DNA of 64,000 nucleotides from Flavobacterium ovatum (lineage in GTDB: Bacteria; Bacteroidota; Bacteroidia; Flavobacteriales; Flavobacteriaceae): NCBI RefSeq assembly GCF_040703125.1, contig NZ_CP160035.1, positions 744,001-808,000 of the forward strand, given 5' to 3'. The notes under the pieces are model-generated. The model saw only the letters and a program-made list of their open reading frames with translations, made no database searches and was not told the DNA's origin. Position numbers and translations under genes: made by a program. Positions 48,839 through 59,011 of this stretch are shown piece after piece; the stretch's first letter is position 1; each line of letters opens with the position of its first letter.

Positions 48839-49825
48839 TTACAATCTTGCTGGTTCAACCCATTTGAAGATATGTGACTCTGCAGGAATTTTAATTCTTT
48901 CAGAAACTTTGGCCATTCTTGCTGGTAGTTTCATTAAGTAATCACGAGCTTTTTCAGCCTCAGGTGTTAATCCTACAATCTTATCAATTTCCCATTTCTC
49001 AACCAATTTTTGCATGATATCTACATAATCATTGGCTGTATAAACGCCAATACGTTGTGCAGAATCTGAAAACTGTTCGAATGCAGAACCTATCTGCTGT
49101 CCAGATTCTCTCAAGAAATGCGCAGGCATTACAATTTTGGCCTTCATCATATATTCAAAAGCAAGCATCATTTCACTTGGATCCACTTTGAATATTTCGC
49201 TAACAAAATGGCTGTAAGCATGGTGGTGACGCATTTCGTCACCGGCAATCATCTTACACATTTTAGCCAGTTTTTTATCGCCATAACCTTTTGCTAATTG
49301 GGATACTCTATTGTGCGAAACGTAAGTTGCCAATTCTTGAAAACTAGTGTAAACAAAATTTTTATAAGGGTCTCTTCCTGTTCCAATATCAAATCCATCG
49401 TTGATTAAGTGCTGCGAAGTCATTTCCACTTCACGCATGTTCACACGACCTGACAAATAAATATATTTATTCAACAAATCACCGTGACGGTTTTCTTCTC
49501 CGGTCCATTGGCGCACCCATTTGGCCCAGCTATTGCGCTCTAGGTTATCTACACCCTCTACTTCCATCAACCAGTTTTCATAAGTTGGCAAAGCTTCCTC
49601 TGTAATCATATCTCCTACCATAGCTACCCAAAAATCATACGGTAAATCTTTAGAGATTTCACGTAATTCTTTTACCTCTTCTAGAAAATTATCACTTTCA
49701 GAATTTGGTAAAAAATCAGATGGCTGCCATATTTCTTCTACAGGAATTAGATATTGGTCGACAAAACTGTCAACTCTCTTTTCTAAAAACTGCATTACTT
49801 CTAATCTGACATTTTTTATTGACAT
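48839..49825 (-). CDS. Acyl-ACP desaturase
   Basis: A 328-residue soluble diiron enzyme of the stearoyl-ACP desaturase family. The diiron site is visible as EENRHGDLLNKY and GDEMRHHHAYSHF, the two ExxH motifs of the ferritin-like four-helix core. ELATYVSHNRVSQLAK surrounds a further ligand region. It introduces a double bond into acyl-ACP with O2 and ferredoxin. It lies 11 bp downstream of plsC on the same strand, so unsaturated fatty acid formation and phospholipid assembly are co-expressed. Confidence 0.93.
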   Translation of the reverse strand: MSIKNVRLEVMQFLEKRVDSFVDQYLIPVEEIWQPSDFLPNSESDNFLEEVKELREISKDLPYDFWVAMVGDMITEEALPTYENWLMEVEGVDNLERNSWAKWVRQWTGEENRHGDLLNKYIYLSGRVNMREVEMTSQHLINDGFDIGTGRDPYKNFVYTSFQELATYVSHNRVSQLAKGYGDKKLAKMCKMIAGDEMRHHHAYSHFVSEIFKVDPSEMMLAFEYMMKAKIVMPAHFLRESGQQIGSAFEQFSDSAQRIGVYTANDYVDIMQKLVEKWEIDKIVGLTPEAEKARDYLMKLPARMAKVSERIKIPAESHIFKWVEPARL

Positions 49826-49836
49826 CGTATACTGTT

Positions 49837-50571
49837 TTAAAATTGTATTCCTTTTACTATTGTACTTTCTGTATGCTTCATTAAATCCTCAAATTTATAA
49901 TCACTAACTTTTAATGGTTTATGAAACTCAAAGCTAAGATGATTACCTAAACCTACGGGAAAAAATCCAAAACGCACCATTTTCCATGAGTTATTTATCG
50001 ATATTGGAACAATATAAGCCGACGGAGCATATTTACACAATATTTTCAAACCACTTTGAGCAAATTCTTTGGGTTTTCCTGTTTTACTTCTTGTTCCTTC
50101 AGGAAAAATAACCGCTGACTGATTATTTTGTTCTATATATTCGGATAGACCTTTGATAATTGGTATCGCTTGCTTAGGATCTTTTCTATCGATTAAAACA
50201 GATCCACCATGTCTCAAATTAAAAGAAACACTTGGTATCCCCGAACCTAATTCTTTCTTACTTACAAATTTACAATGAAAACGCCTCAAAAACCAAATCA
50301 TAGCGATAATATCGTACATACTTTGATGATTAGCCACAAAAATCAATGGAACTCCTTCTGGAATTGTCTCTACATTTTTGATTGTATAAGTTGTACCGAC
50401 TAAATTCGTACATTTTAACAATAAAAAATTTAAGTAGTCTACACTTTTTTTGTGAGCTAGATAACCAAAAAATCGCAAGCAAATCCATTGTATGGGATGA
50501 AAAATCACCAATATAAGACCGAACAACAAGTAATAAATTACCGATATAGGATAGGATACTATTTTTTGCAT
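49837..50571 (-). CDS. plsC: 1-acyl-sn-glycerol-3-phosphate acyltransferase
   Basis: A 244-residue LPLAT-family enzyme. The N-terminal helix (VIYYLLFGLILVIFHPIQW) anchors it in the inner membrane. The NHQSMYD motif holds H82 and D87 of the HX4D catalytic pair, and FPEGTRSKTG is the glycerophosphate-binding motif. It makes phosphatidic acid. I chose the ATG at 50571 rather than an upstream TTG, which would add seven residues without support. It is the first gene of a two-gene unit with the desaturase. Confidence 0.93.
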   Translation of the reverse strand: MQKIVSYPISVIYYLLFGLILVIFHPIQWICLRFFGYLAHKKSVDYLNFLLLKCTNLVGTTYTIKNVETIPEGVPLIFVANHQSMYDIIAMIWFLRRFHCKFVSKKELGSGIPSVSFNLRHGGSVLIDRKDPKQAIPIIKGLSEYIEQNNQSAVIFPEGTRSKTGKPKEFAQSGLKILCKYAPSAYIVPISINNSWKMVRFGFFPVGLGNHLSFEFHKPLKVSDYKFEDLMKHTESTIVKGIQF

Positions 50572-50655
50572 TCTGAAAATTTTAGTCTGCAAAAGTAGTA
50601 AATAATATTTTACTGTAATTAATTACTAAATAATAATAGATTTGAGCTTTAATTG

Positions 50656-50663
50656 TACCTTTG
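50656..50663 (+). promoter_or_regulatory. -7 box for rnpA
   Basis: TACCTTTG, an exact TAnnTTTG match 33 bp before the rnpA ATG. No well-spaced -33 TTG. Confidence 0.4.
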
Positions 50664-50696
50664 TAAACTAAAATCGCAGCTTTTTTCAATAGAAAT

Positions 50697-51077
50697 ATGA
50701 ACTTTAATTACCCCAAAGAAGAGAAACTCAAAAGCAAAATTAAAATAGGATTGCTTTTTTCAGAAGGTAAATCCGTTTCCAAATTTCCCTTGCGCATGGT
50801 TTATTATGCTGGAGCTGTTGGAGAAGACAGCAGAACTCAAATAGGGGTTTCTGTTTCTAAAAGAAATTTTAAAAAAGCCGTTGACCGCAATTATTTCAAA
50901 AGAGTACTTCGTGAAACTTACCGTCTCAATAAACATTTGTTGCTAGACAACCTTGACCAACCCTACTCTATCATGTTGTTTTATCAAACGAAAGACCGTT
51001 TATCATATGAAGAAATCAACACTAAAACCATTCAGTTAATCGAGAAATTTTTACATCAAATAAAAAAGCAAGAATAA
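50697..51077 (+). CDS. rnpA: Ribonuclease P protein component
   Basis: A 126-residue RnpA. The central RNR region GVSVSKRNFKKAVDRNYFKR with VLRETYRLNKH is diagnostic. It helps the RNase P RNA to remove 5' leaders of tRNA precursors. In most bacteria rnpA lies beside rpmH; here rpmH is absent and the DUF4349 lipoprotein and an S41 protease follow instead. The start gives an N-terminus (MNFNYPKEEKLKSK) of the usual length. Confidence 0.95.
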   Translation: MNFNYPKEEKLKSKIKIGLLFSEGKSVSKFPLRMVYYAGAVGEDSRTQIGVSVSKRNFKKAVDRNYFKRVLRETYRLNKHLLLDNLDQPYSIMLFYQTKDRLSYEEINTKTIQLIEKFLHQIKKQE

Positions 51078-51129
51078 GTATAGTTTTTGTATTTTTAACA
51101 TGTAGCAGTCTCACTATTTAAATGAAAAT

Positions 51130-51948
51130 ATGAAATCTCTAATTCTTGTTTTGTTATTATTTTTCACTTTATCGAGCTGCAAAAAATCAGAGGCTGTGGC
51201 TGAATTTTCGGACATGGCTATAAGTGCCGTACCACTTGCTCCTAAATCATCTTCAAATTCTTATGCAGACAAGAAAGATTCGCCAAATAAAGAAGATCAA
51301 AAAATCATCAAACAAGGAAATCTTCGCTTAGAATCTAATGACTTAGAATCAACTTATAATCAAATTCAAACTGCTGTAAAAAAACATACAGCCACTATTC
51401 TAAACGATAACGAAGGCAAAAACGACTATGAAGTTTATAGAAGATTAATCGTTAGAGTTCCAAGTAATAAATTTGATGTTTTTCTAAATGACATTTCAAA
51501 AGGCGTTTCCTATTTTGACAACAAAGAAATTTCATCGCAAGATGTAACTGAAGAATATATAGATATAGATGCTCGGCTTAAAGCCAAAAAAGTATTGGAA
51601 TCACGTTACATTGAATTATTAAAAAAAGCCAACAAAGTTTCGGAAATGCTTGAAATCGAAGGGCAATTATCTGCTATTCGTGAAGAGATTGAAGCCAAAG
51701 AAGGTCAGTTGAGATACATGCAAAGCCGAGTTTCCTATAGCACTATTACAATAGAATTTTATAAACCAATGGCCGAAGCAAGTGGTGCAACTATGTCATA
51801 TGGTTCTAAAATCTGGAACGCAATAAAATCTGGGTTCAACAGCATTTCGAGTTTTTTCATTACACTCTTAGAAATTTGGCCTTTTATATTAATCCTTGGT
51901 ACTGGAATATATTTCGTTAGAAAACGATATCAGAATAAAAAAATATAA
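51130..51948 (+). CDS. DUF4349 lipoprotein
   Basis: A 272-residue protein. Lipobox TLSSC (C17), then the DUF4349 domain (IIKQGNLRLESNDLESTYNQ, RLIVRVPSNKFDVFL and the invariant-looking DVTEEYIDIDARLKAKK), a long coiled coil at about 150-200 (MLEIEGQLSAIREEIEAKEG), YSTITIEFYKP and a C-terminal membrane helix. The protein would thus be fixed in the envelope at both ends. Function unknown. 52 bp after rnpA and 2 bp before the protease gene. Confidence 0.9.
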   Translation: MKSLILVLLLFFTLSSCKKSEAVAEFSDMAISAVPLAPKSSSNSYADKKDSPNKEDQKIIKQGNLRLESNDLESTYNQIQTAVKKHTATILNDNEGKNDYEVYRRLIVRVPSNKFDVFLNDISKGVSYFDNKEISSQDVTEEYIDIDARLKAKKVLESRYIELLKKANKVSEMLEIEGQLSAIREEIEAKEGQLRYMQSRVSYSTITIEFYKPMAEASGATMSYGSKIWNAIKSGFNSISSFFITLLEIWPFILILGTGIYFVRKRYQNKKI

Positions 51949-51950
51949 CA

Positions 51951-53585
51951 ATGAATCCATTGAAAAAAAAAGTAATTATTCCCATAATAGCTTCCGCATT
52001 TTTATATGTAGGAGTAAGTTTTAAAGATAATTTTTTTGAAATTGCTAAGCAAATTGAAATTTTCACAACGCTTTTCAAAGAGTTAAACACCAATTATGTT
52101 GATGAGATGAACCCTGGTGACTTAATGGATAAAGCGATCAAATCCATGTTAGCTAATTTAGATCCGTATACTGTTTATTTTAATGAGCAAGATGTTTTAA
52201 AATTTAAAATCAATAATACCGGAGAATACACTGGAATAGGTGCCTTGATAAAAAGAAAAGAAGGTATGATAATCATTAAAGAGGTGTATAAAAACTTTCC
52301 TGCGGATAAAGCAGGAATAAAACCTGGTGATGAAATTATACAAATAGGAGACGTTACTCTTGCAGATTTTAAAGATGATGCTTCTCAACTTTTTAGAGGA
52401 ACAAAAAACACTAAAATTGATGTTCAATATATTCGACAAGGAAAAAAGAAGACTACTCAAATTATCCTAGATGAAGTGGAAATCAAATCGGTTCCATTTT
52501 TTGCTAAAATAGATGATAAAACAGGTTATATCGTTCTGGCACATTTTAATAAAAAAGCCTCTAATGAAACTAAAGAAGCATTATTAGAATTAAAAAAACA
52601 AGGCGCTGAACGAATTGTATTAGATTTAAGAGGAAACCCCGGAGGACTATTAAACGAAGCAGTAAATATTTGCAATTTGTTTGTTCCTAAAAATGAAATT
52701 ATTGTAACTACTAAGTCTAGAATCGAAAAATATAATAGCACCTACAAAACAGCTTTTGAACCTGTGGACACTCAAATCCCATTAGTCATTATTGTGAATA
52801 GTAAAAGTGCTTCGGCATCTGAAATTGTTTCAGGCGCTTTGCAAGATTTAGATAGAGCAGTAATTATAGGTAATCGTAGCTTTGGAAAAGGATTGGTACA
52901 AAAACCTATTGATTTAACATACAACACCCAATTAAAAGTAACCATTTCAAGATATTACACTCCTTCAGGAAGATGTATTCAGGCATTAGATTATGCCCAT
53001 AAAGACCTAAAAGGACTGGCAACTAGAACAGATGAAAAAAATTATAATGCGTTTAAAACGCGTAAAGGAAGAACCGTTTATGATGGAGGTGGAATTTTAC
53101 CTGATGTTGAAATTGAAGAAACCAAAACCAGTACCATTGCGGATGCCTTATTAAAAAATGATGTCATATTTAATTACGCTACCGTTTACTACTATAAAAA
53201 CCCCACTTTAAGTAGTGAGATACCTGTTTTTACCGATGCTCATTTTGAAGATTTTAAAAACTATATTAAAGCTCAAAAGATATCGTTTGACACCGAAACA
53301 GAGTTAGCACTTAAAAACACTTTAGTTGTTGCCAAAAAAGAAAAAATAGATATGGCTATTCTAAAAGAATACCAACAACTACTTTCTACATTACAAAAAA
53401 GTGAGGAAGAGCAATTAGACAAAAATAAGACTGAGATTAAGAACTTGATTTTGGACGAAATTATTAAACGTTATTTATACCAAGAAGGCTTGTATCAATA
53501 TTATTTAAAAAACAATTTAGAAGTAAAGCGTTCTGTCAATATTTTGAACAATACTGCTGATTATCAAAAAATATTAAAAATGTAA
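51951..53585 (+). CDS. S41 family C-terminal processing peptidase
   Basis: A 544-residue CtpA/Prc-like protease. An N-terminal hydrophobic segment (IIASAFLYVGVSF) anchors or exports it. A PDZ domain (about 80-170, PADKAGIKPGDEIIQIG) precedes the S41 catalytic core. The nucleophile S288 in KSASASEIVSG and the general base K313 in FGKGLVQ are 25 residues apart as in known family members. It degrades or trims periplasmic proteins. It overlaps the OmpA-family gene by one base. Confidence 0.95.
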   Translation: MNPLKKKVIIPIIASAFLYVGVSFKDNFFEIAKQIEIFTTLFKELNTNYVDEMNPGDLMDKAIKSMLANLDPYTVYFNEQDVLKFKINNTGEYTGIGALIKRKEGMIIIKEVYKNFPADKAGIKPGDEIIQIGDVTLADFKDDASQLFRGTKNTKIDVQYIRQGKKKTTQIILDEVEIKSVPFFAKIDDKTGYIVLAHFNKKASNETKEALLELKKQGAERIVLDLRGNPGGLLNEAVNICNLFVPKNEIIVTTKSRIEKYNSTYKTAFEPVDTQIPLVIIVNSKSASASEIVSGALQDLDRAVIIGNRSFGKGLVQKPIDLTYNTQLKVTISRYYTPSGRCIQALDYAHKDLKGLATRTDEKNYNAFKTRKGRTVYDGGGILPDVEIEETKTSTIADALLKNDVIFNYATVYYYKNPTLSSEIPVFTDAHFEDFKNYIKAQKISFDTETELALKNTLVVAKKEKIDMAILKEYQQLLSTLQKSEEEQLDKNKTEIKNLILDEIIKRYLYQEGLYQYYLKNNLEVKRSVNILNNTADYQKILKM

Positions 53586-54391
53586 TGCATAAGTTACTTC
53601 AAATAGTCGCTTTTTTGATTTATGGAATCCTTTATGCCCAAGAAAAAAAGATTGAAACCGTCTTTTTTGATTTCGACAAATACACTTTAGAAAACGACCA
53701 AATACAGACAGTACTTGATTTTATTAAAAAAAATGATACTTCAAAAATTGAATCTATCCAAATTTATGGATATTGTGATGATAGAGGAAACAATGATTAC
53801 AACTACAGCTTATCCGAAAATCGAGTTACAACTGTAAGGGATCTATTAACAACAAATGGATTTAATAAAAACAAAATACTCATCATTGAAGGCCGAGGTC
53901 GAGTTTTAGTTAAACAGGATACTGTTGAAGATTTATCAAGAATTAGGTCTCAAAATAGAAGGGTGGATATGCTTCTGGTTCCTAAAAACAGTTTTGGAAA
54001 TGGTATTTATAATTCCTTACAAGACAGTCATAATGTGGGTGACCGCATCTATTTTGAAAATATACTATTTCCTTTAGGTAGTAGCGATTTAACATTAGGT
54101 TCTTTAAAAGAATTAGACAAAATCGTTGCCCTTTTAAACAAAAACAAAAGCTTAGAATTCGAAATCCGAGGGCATGTTTGTTGTACTCCAAACCATTTTG
54201 ATGATGCTGTAGACAAAGCCACCAGTGAACGTAAACTGTCAGTAAACAGAGCTAAAGCGGTTTTTAGATATCTATTATCAAAAAACATCAATAGCCTTAG
54301 GATGTCATATAAAGGATGTGGAAATCAATTCCCGCTAGGTCAAGGCGAAGAAATGGATCGACGTGTTGAATTCTTAATTACCAAAACATAA
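53585..54391 (+). CDS. Protein with two OmpA-like peptidoglycan-binding domains
   Basis: A 268-residue exported protein with signal peptide (ending ILYAQ). The first OmpA_C-like domain begins VFFDFDKYTLENDQ with SLSENRVTTVRDLL, the second begins ENILFPLGSSDLTLGSLKEL with SVNRAKAVFRYLL and ends MDRRVEFLIT. Each has the NRA/NRV helix typical of peptidoglycan binding. Two such domains without a beta-barrel make it a periplasmic cell-wall linker. It starts in the stop codon of the S41 protease gene (TAATG), so the two are coupled. Confidence 0.9.
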   Translation: MHKLLQIVAFLIYGILYAQEKKIETVFFDFDKYTLENDQIQTVLDFIKKNDTSKIESIQIYGYCDDRGNNDYNYSLSENRVTTVRDLLTTNGFNKNKILIIEGRGRVLVKQDTVEDLSRIRSQNRRVDMLLVPKNSFGNGIYNSLQDSHNVGDRIYFENILFPLGSSDLTLGSLKELDKIVALLNKNKSLEFEIRGHVCCTPNHFDDAVDKATSERKLSVNRAKAVFRYLLSKNINSLRMSYKGCGNQFPLGQGEEMDRRVEFLITKT

Positions 54392-54397
54392 AGAGTC

Positions 54398-55375
54398 TTA
54401 TCTTTTTACAATTGAAACTGATTTAATAATCGCTTCTAATTCGTGCATTAAATCCCGTTTTTCTTTCGAAGGAGAATAACAAAAACCTTCTAAGACTAAA
54501 GCTCTACTATATTCATCATCAATAATCACATAATTGATAAAAGGCCCTGACATAAAATCATTTTTCAATTCCCAGGTTCCTTTCATTTCATAAGCCAATT
54601 TCCCATCCAATTTAATTTTGAAAAAATAAGGAGAATAAGCTTCCTCAGTAATCATATCCGTATCAATTTCTTTTCCATGAATATACAATTTACCAATAGA
54701 ATCACGCATACTAATAATATTAGATACTAAATTATTCTTATTAATAATATGATAAATAGGAACTTGGTAAATTAACAAACTACTGCTGCCACTTACAATT
54801 TCTTTTTTCAACCACAAAAAATTAGATTCGTGTAATGTGTATTGATAATCTGTTGGAACGTCTAAATTAACATGAAATTTGTTATCAATTATCTTAGGGT
54901 CCAAAACTGATTTTTTAATTATCTTTTGAGATTCTTCAATTTCAGTTTGTCTGATTGTAGCAATAATTGTAGCGCTTTGTTTCTCTAAAATAGATAAAAT
55001 ATCTGTTGCCGTTCTTCCTGTAATATGAAACACATTTTGAGGTGAAGCATATTGATCGGTTATGATTTCAAATTTATTTACCTCCTCTTTTTTAACCACA
55101 ACAATATTGCGGCTATCCGTCATAAAACCTTCTAACAATTTAGTAGGATATTGATTGATATTAAATAGAGGTTCTTCTTGAGGTAGCCCTATTACGGGTG
55201 AAGCGAATTTATTTCGAATACTATCTCCTACTTCACTATTCCACAATTGATCATCTATAACAATAGAAATAGTATTAATCTTTCCAGTTGCTTTTTTGGT
55301 AACAACATCCTCTTTGTCTTTACAAGAGAACAATGACAATGAAAGTAGTAGAAATAAAAAATGGGCCTTATTCAT
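54398..55375 (-). CDS. DUF4837 lipoprotein
   Basis: A 325-residue lipoprotein with lipobox LFSC (C18). The body matches DUF4837, seen as ISIVIDDQLWNSEVGDSIR, FNINQYPTKLLEGFM, RNIVVVKKEE and NFLWLKKEI with IYQVPIY. Mean features are mixed alpha/beta; no active site is apparent. Function unknown, restricted to Bacteroidota as far as I know. It follows the LysM lytic transglycosylase gene by 47 bp on the same strand, so a cell-wall context is likely. Confidence 0.88.
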   Translation of the reverse strand: MNKAHFLFLLLSLSLFSCKDKEDVVTKKATGKINTISIVIDDQLWNSEVGDSIRNKFASPVIGLPQEEPLFNINQYPTKLLEGFMTDSRNIVVVKKEEVNKFEIITDQYASPQNVFHITGRTATDILSILEKQSATIIATIRQTEIEESQKIIKKSVLDPKIIDNKFHVNLDVPTDYQYTLHESNFLWLKKEIVSGSSSLLIYQVPIYHIINKNNLVSNIISMRDSIGKLYIHGKEIDTDMITEEAYSPYFFKIKLDGKLAYEMKGTWELKNDFMSGPFINYVIIDDEYSRALVLEGFCYSPSKEKRDLMHELEAIIKSVSIVKR

Positions 55376-55422
55376 AATTGTATAATTATAATAAAACCCA
55401 AATTTATATAAGATTATTGTAT

Positions 55423-57444
55423 TTATCCGTTTAATTTCAATTTCATTCCAGGTTTAATTCCTTCATTGCTAATATCGTTCCATTTTTTCAAATCTGCGAT
55501 AGTAACTCCAGACTTTTTAGCGATACTATATAAAGTATCACCTGCTTGAACATAATAATCAGTAGCAGATTTTTTTGCGAAGCTATCGGTCTTTTTGAAA
55601 GAATTCACACTCGCAAGAGAGGTATTGATAGCAGGCTCATTTTTGGCTACAATCAATGCTTTTCCTAAAGCAACTGAATTAGAATTCAATTTATTCCATT
55701 GTTTCAATTCGTTTAAAGAAGTTCCAAATTTCTTGGCAATAGTCCCAAGGTTATCTCCTTTTTGAACTACATATTGAATGTTTTTCAAAGCTACTGGAGT
55801 AACAACAGCAACTTCCTCAGAGGCCGTAGTGGTATTAATTTTTAATTTTGTTCCCAATTGAATGGACGAACCAGATAAATCATTCCAAGACGTTAAATCA
55901 GCAACCGTCACATTATGGCTTCTAGCGATTGAGTTTAAATTTTCACCTTTTTGTACAATATGAAAACGCATTTCATCATTTGAAATATCATCAGCGTTGA
56001 CAGTTATTTCATCTTTATCAATTTTCTCAACTACGACACTTTTTTGAACTGCTGCAGTAGAAGCAATCGCTTTACGGGCATTTGATTTAACTATTGAATC
56101 TGCAACACCAATTTTTAAGTTCTCACCGTAAGCAATGTTACTATTATTAAGGTTGTTCCATTTCATAATAGCTTCTACACTTACATCATATTTACTAGCA
56201 ATAGCATTCAGGTTATCTCCTTGTTTTACTTTGTAGTATTGTGTATTATTAGCAGTCAATTTTAAAGTATCTGAATCTAAAACTGACTTGAATGCAATTG
56301 CTCTTGAATTTTGAAAATCACCATTTTTATAATCTAATTCATGTTGCAAGTAAGCATAAATTTTGTCTTCATTAGAAGTAAAAATTGCAATTTTATCTTT
56401 AGGTAATTTTAAAAAATGATTAGCATCATTGTAAACAGGAATCGTATTCAATTTATAGGATGGATTCAACAATTCCAGTTGCGCGATAGGCACGTCTAAT
56501 AAATCCGATAATTGCTTGAACGTCATTTCCTTTCTAATCATAACTGTATCAGTTGCAAAATGTTGCAAAATGGCTCTGTTAGGTTTAATACCGTGCTCTT
56601 TATGATACTCATAAATATACATCGTAGCTAAAAAAGCAGGAACATACCCTTGTGTTTCTTTAGGTAAATAATTACGGATGTCCCAGAAATTTTGTTTTCC
56701 TCCTGAACGACGAATTGCTTTTGTAACATTCCCTGGGCCTGAATTATACGAAGCCAAAACCAATTCCCAATCACCAAAAATAGCATACATATTACTCATA
56801 TATTGCGCCGCTGCTTGCGTCGCTTTATAAGGGTCACTACGTTCATCTACATAAGAATCAATTTTTAAGTCATATTGTTTACCAGTTTGGTACATGAACT
56901 GCCATAATCCAGTAGCTCCCACTTTGGAAACCGCTTTTGGATTTAAAGCTGATTCAACAATCGCTAAATATTTAATTTCTAAAGGAACATTATTTTTCGC
57001 AAAAGTCTCTTCAAATAAAGGGAAATAATACTCTGAAACAGCCATCAAACGTTCGTAAGATTTTCTACGGTATTTCAAGAAAGACTTGATTACGTTTTCC
57101 AGATTTTCATTGTATTGAATTCTAAAAGGAGATTTAGCATTCATGGCCTCGAGTCTAGATTTCAACAAATCTGTAGGCAATTCATAATCTACTTTTATAC
57201 TAGAATCAATCGATGCAATATCATTAGTCATCTCATTGTATAGGTCCAAATCTGTCAATTCTTTCATCCAAAGATTATCAACACAAGCGGCTAAATCATC
57301 TTTTACAAAAGATTTTTTTATGGAGTCTAGGTAGGTCACCTTCCTCTCTAAACCAACAATTCCCTTGTTCTCAGCAATATCTTGCGAAAACAAAGGAATT
57401 GATAGTAATAAAGAAAGTGATATTGTGATATATTTTTTAGTCAT
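55423..57444 (-). CDS. MltD-like lytic transglycosylase with four LysM domains
   Basis: A 673-residue peptidoglycan enzyme. Signal peptide (1-20, LSIPLFSQ). The SLT catalytic domain lies near 145-290, with the catalytic glutamate E164 in IVESALNPKAVS and GLWQFM and YNSGPGNV as substrate-groove motifs. Four LysM domains of about 44 residues follow in the C-terminal third (YYKVKQGDNLNAIAS, FHIVQKGENLNSIAR, YVVQKGDNLGTIAKK, YYVQAGDTLYSIAKK). It cleaves glycan strands to 1,6-anhydro products. More LysM copies than E. coli MltD (two). Confidence 0.95.
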   Translation of the reverse strand: MTKKYITISLSLLLSIPLFSQDIAENKGIVGLERKVTYLDSIKKSFVKDDLAACVDNLWMKELTDLDLYNEMTNDIASIDSSIKVDYELPTDLLKSRLEAMNAKSPFRIQYNENLENVIKSFLKYRRKSYERLMAVSEYYFPLFEETFAKNNVPLEIKYLAIVESALNPKAVSKVGATGLWQFMYQTGKQYDLKIDSYVDERSDPYKATQAAAQYMSNMYAIFGDWELVLASYNSGPGNVTKAIRRSGGKQNFWDIRNYLPKETQGYVPAFLATMYIYEYHKEHGIKPNRAILQHFATDTVMIRKEMTFKQLSDLLDVPIAQLELLNPSYKLNTIPVYNDANHFLKLPKDKIAIFTSNEDKIYAYLQHELDYKNGDFQNSRAIAFKSVLDSDTLKLTANNTQYYKVKQGDNLNAIASKYDVSVEAIMKWNNLNNSNIAYGENLKIGVADSIVKSNARKAIASTAAVQKSVVVEKIDKDEITVNADDISNDEMRFHIVQKGENLNSIARSHNVTVADLTSWNDLSGSSIQLGTKLKINTTTASEEVAVVTPVALKNIQYVVQKGDNLGTIAKKFGTSLNELKQWNKLNSNSVALGKALIVAKNEPAINTSLASVNSFKKTDSFAKKSATDYYVQAGDTLYSIAKKSGVTIADLKKWNDISNEGIKPGMKLKLNG

Positions 57445-57551
57445 TTTTCCTTAGTTAATATGCTTATTAATAACTCGTTAAGAATTTAGCAAATACAAAC
57501 ATACTACCTAATAACTAAAAAAAACTAAAAATATTGTTAAATATATTATTT

Positions 57552-58739
57552 TTAGTCTAAAATCGCTGCAATACCAGGTAACACTCTACCTTCAAGCATC
57601 TCTAGCATCGCTCCACCACCTGTTGAAACATAACTCATTTTGTCTTCAAAACCGAATTGTTTCACTGCTGCAACTGAATCACCACCTCCTACAAGTGAGA
57701 ATGCGCCATTTGCTGTTGAAGCTGCAATATAATCACCCAAAGCGATTGTTCCTTTTGCAAATGATTCCATTTCAAAAACTCCTAATGGACCATTCCAAAG
57801 AATTGTTTTAGATTCCATGATTACTTTTTCAAATGCTGCCAATGATTTTGGACCTGCATCAAGACCTTCCCATCCATCAGGAATTTCTCTTACATCAACG
57901 ATTTGAGTGTTTGCTGTATTTGAGAAATCATCTGCAGCAACTACATCAACTGGAATATGAATTTGAACTCCTTTTTCTTTAGCTAAACGTAAAATCTCTA
58001 AAGCCAACTCTAGTTTGTCATCTTCACAAATAGAATTACCTACTTTACCTCCTAAAGCTTTCACAAAAGTAAAGGTCATACCTCCACCTAAAATCATATG
58101 ATCTACTTTGTCAAGAATATTTTCAATAACTGTAATTTTTGAAGAAACTTTAGATCCTCCTAGTATAGCTAAAACTGGTTTTACGCTATCGTTTAATACT
58201 TTATTGATGCTTTCAATTTCTTTAGCTAACAACATTCCAAAACATTTAGCTGTTGGAAAAAATTGAGCGATAATCGTAGTCGAAGCATGTGCTCTGTGAG
58301 CCGTTCCAAAAGCGTCGTTTACATAAATATCTCCCAATGAAGCCAATTCTTTAGCGAAAGCAACATCCCCAGCTTCTTCTTCAGCATGGTAACGTAAATT
58401 TTCTAATAATAAAACTTCTCCAGCTTGTAAAGCGTCAGCAGCTGTTTTAGCTTCTTCACCAATACAGTTAGCTGCAAATTTCACAGGAACTCCAAGAATT
58501 TCAGAAGTTGATTTTAAAATGTGTTTTAATGAATATTTCGCTTCAACACCTTTTGGTCTTCCTAGGTGTGACATTAAGATTACGCTTCCACCTTGTGCCA
58601 AGATAGCATCAATAGTTGGTTTTGCAGATACGATACGAGTAGTATCAGTAATGTTGAAATTTTCGTCCAAAGGCACGTTAAAATCAACACGAATTATTGC
58701 TTTTTTATTTTTAAAATCAAAGTCGTTTAAAGTCTTCAT
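57552..58739 (-). CDS. pgk: Phosphoglycerate kinase
   Basis: A 395-residue glycolytic enzyme. The N-terminal signature [18 protein letters not shown] and [12 protein letters not shown] bind 3-phosphoglycerate. [11 protein letters not shown] and NGPLGVFE with [11 protein letters not shown] form the nucleotide-binding lobe. I chose the ATG at 58739 because it gives the family's usual start; an upstream in-frame start at 58811 would add 24 residues outside the family. A -7 box (TATATTTG) lies at 58776..58783. Monocistronic. Confidence 0.97.
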   Translation of the reverse strand: MKTLNDFDFKNKKAIIRVDFNVPLDENFNITDTTRIVSAKPTIDAILAQGGSVILMSHLGRPKGVEAKYSLKHILKSTSEILGVPVKFAANCIGEEAKTAADALQAGEVLLLENLRYHAEEEAGDVAFAKELASLGDIYVNDAFGTAHRAHASTTIIAQFFPTAKCFGMLLAKEIESINKVLNDSVKPVLAILGGSKVSSKITVIENILDKVDHMILGGGMTFTFVKALGGKVGNSICEDDKLELALEILRLAKEKGVQIHIPVDVVAADDFSNTANTQIVDVREIPDGWEGLDAGPKSLAAFEKVIMESKTILWNGPLGVFEMESFAKGTIALGDYIAASTANGAFSLVGGGDSVAAVKQFGFEDKMSYVSTGGGAMLEMLEGRVLPGIAAILD

Positions 58740-58775
58740 TAGATTTGTTTTAAGTTTATTATTTTCAAAGTGCAA

Positions 58776-58783
58776 CAAATATA
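58776..58783 (-). promoter_or_regulatory. -7 box for pgk
   Basis: TATATTTG on the minus strand, an exact TAnnTTTG match 37 bp before the chosen ATG. It lies inside the longer alternative reading frame, which further supports the shorter protein. Confidence 0.45.
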
Positions 58784-58978
58784 GAACTTTTAGATTAGTA
58801 TAATATTTCATTATTCTAAAAAATTGACCTTTTCTATAACGAAAACGATGTAAGTCGTATAAAAAATTTAGGATTCTAGATTACGTTTTATGAATTCTAC
58901 AAAAAAACTTGAAAATGTTTATTATTTTGAGTCAAAAAGTATCCCTATAAACCTGTATAAACTTTGTTTCCCAAAGTT

Positions 58979-59007
58979 TTTGACTACACCATTTTCTGTT
59001 ATCTTTG
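58979..59007 (+). promoter_or_regulatory. Promoter of holB, implying a leaderless transcript
   Basis: TTTG (58979..58982), 17 bp spacer, TATCTTTG (59000..59007). The holB ATG lies at 59012, only 5 bp beyond the -7 box, so transcription should start at or within a few bases of the start codon. Confidence 0.5.
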
Positions 59008-59011
59008 CTTT

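Noticed and set aside
58740..58811. N-terminal extension of phosphoglycerate kinase
   Set aside because: It adds residues outside the family and overlaps a TAnnTTTG -7 box at 58776..58783.
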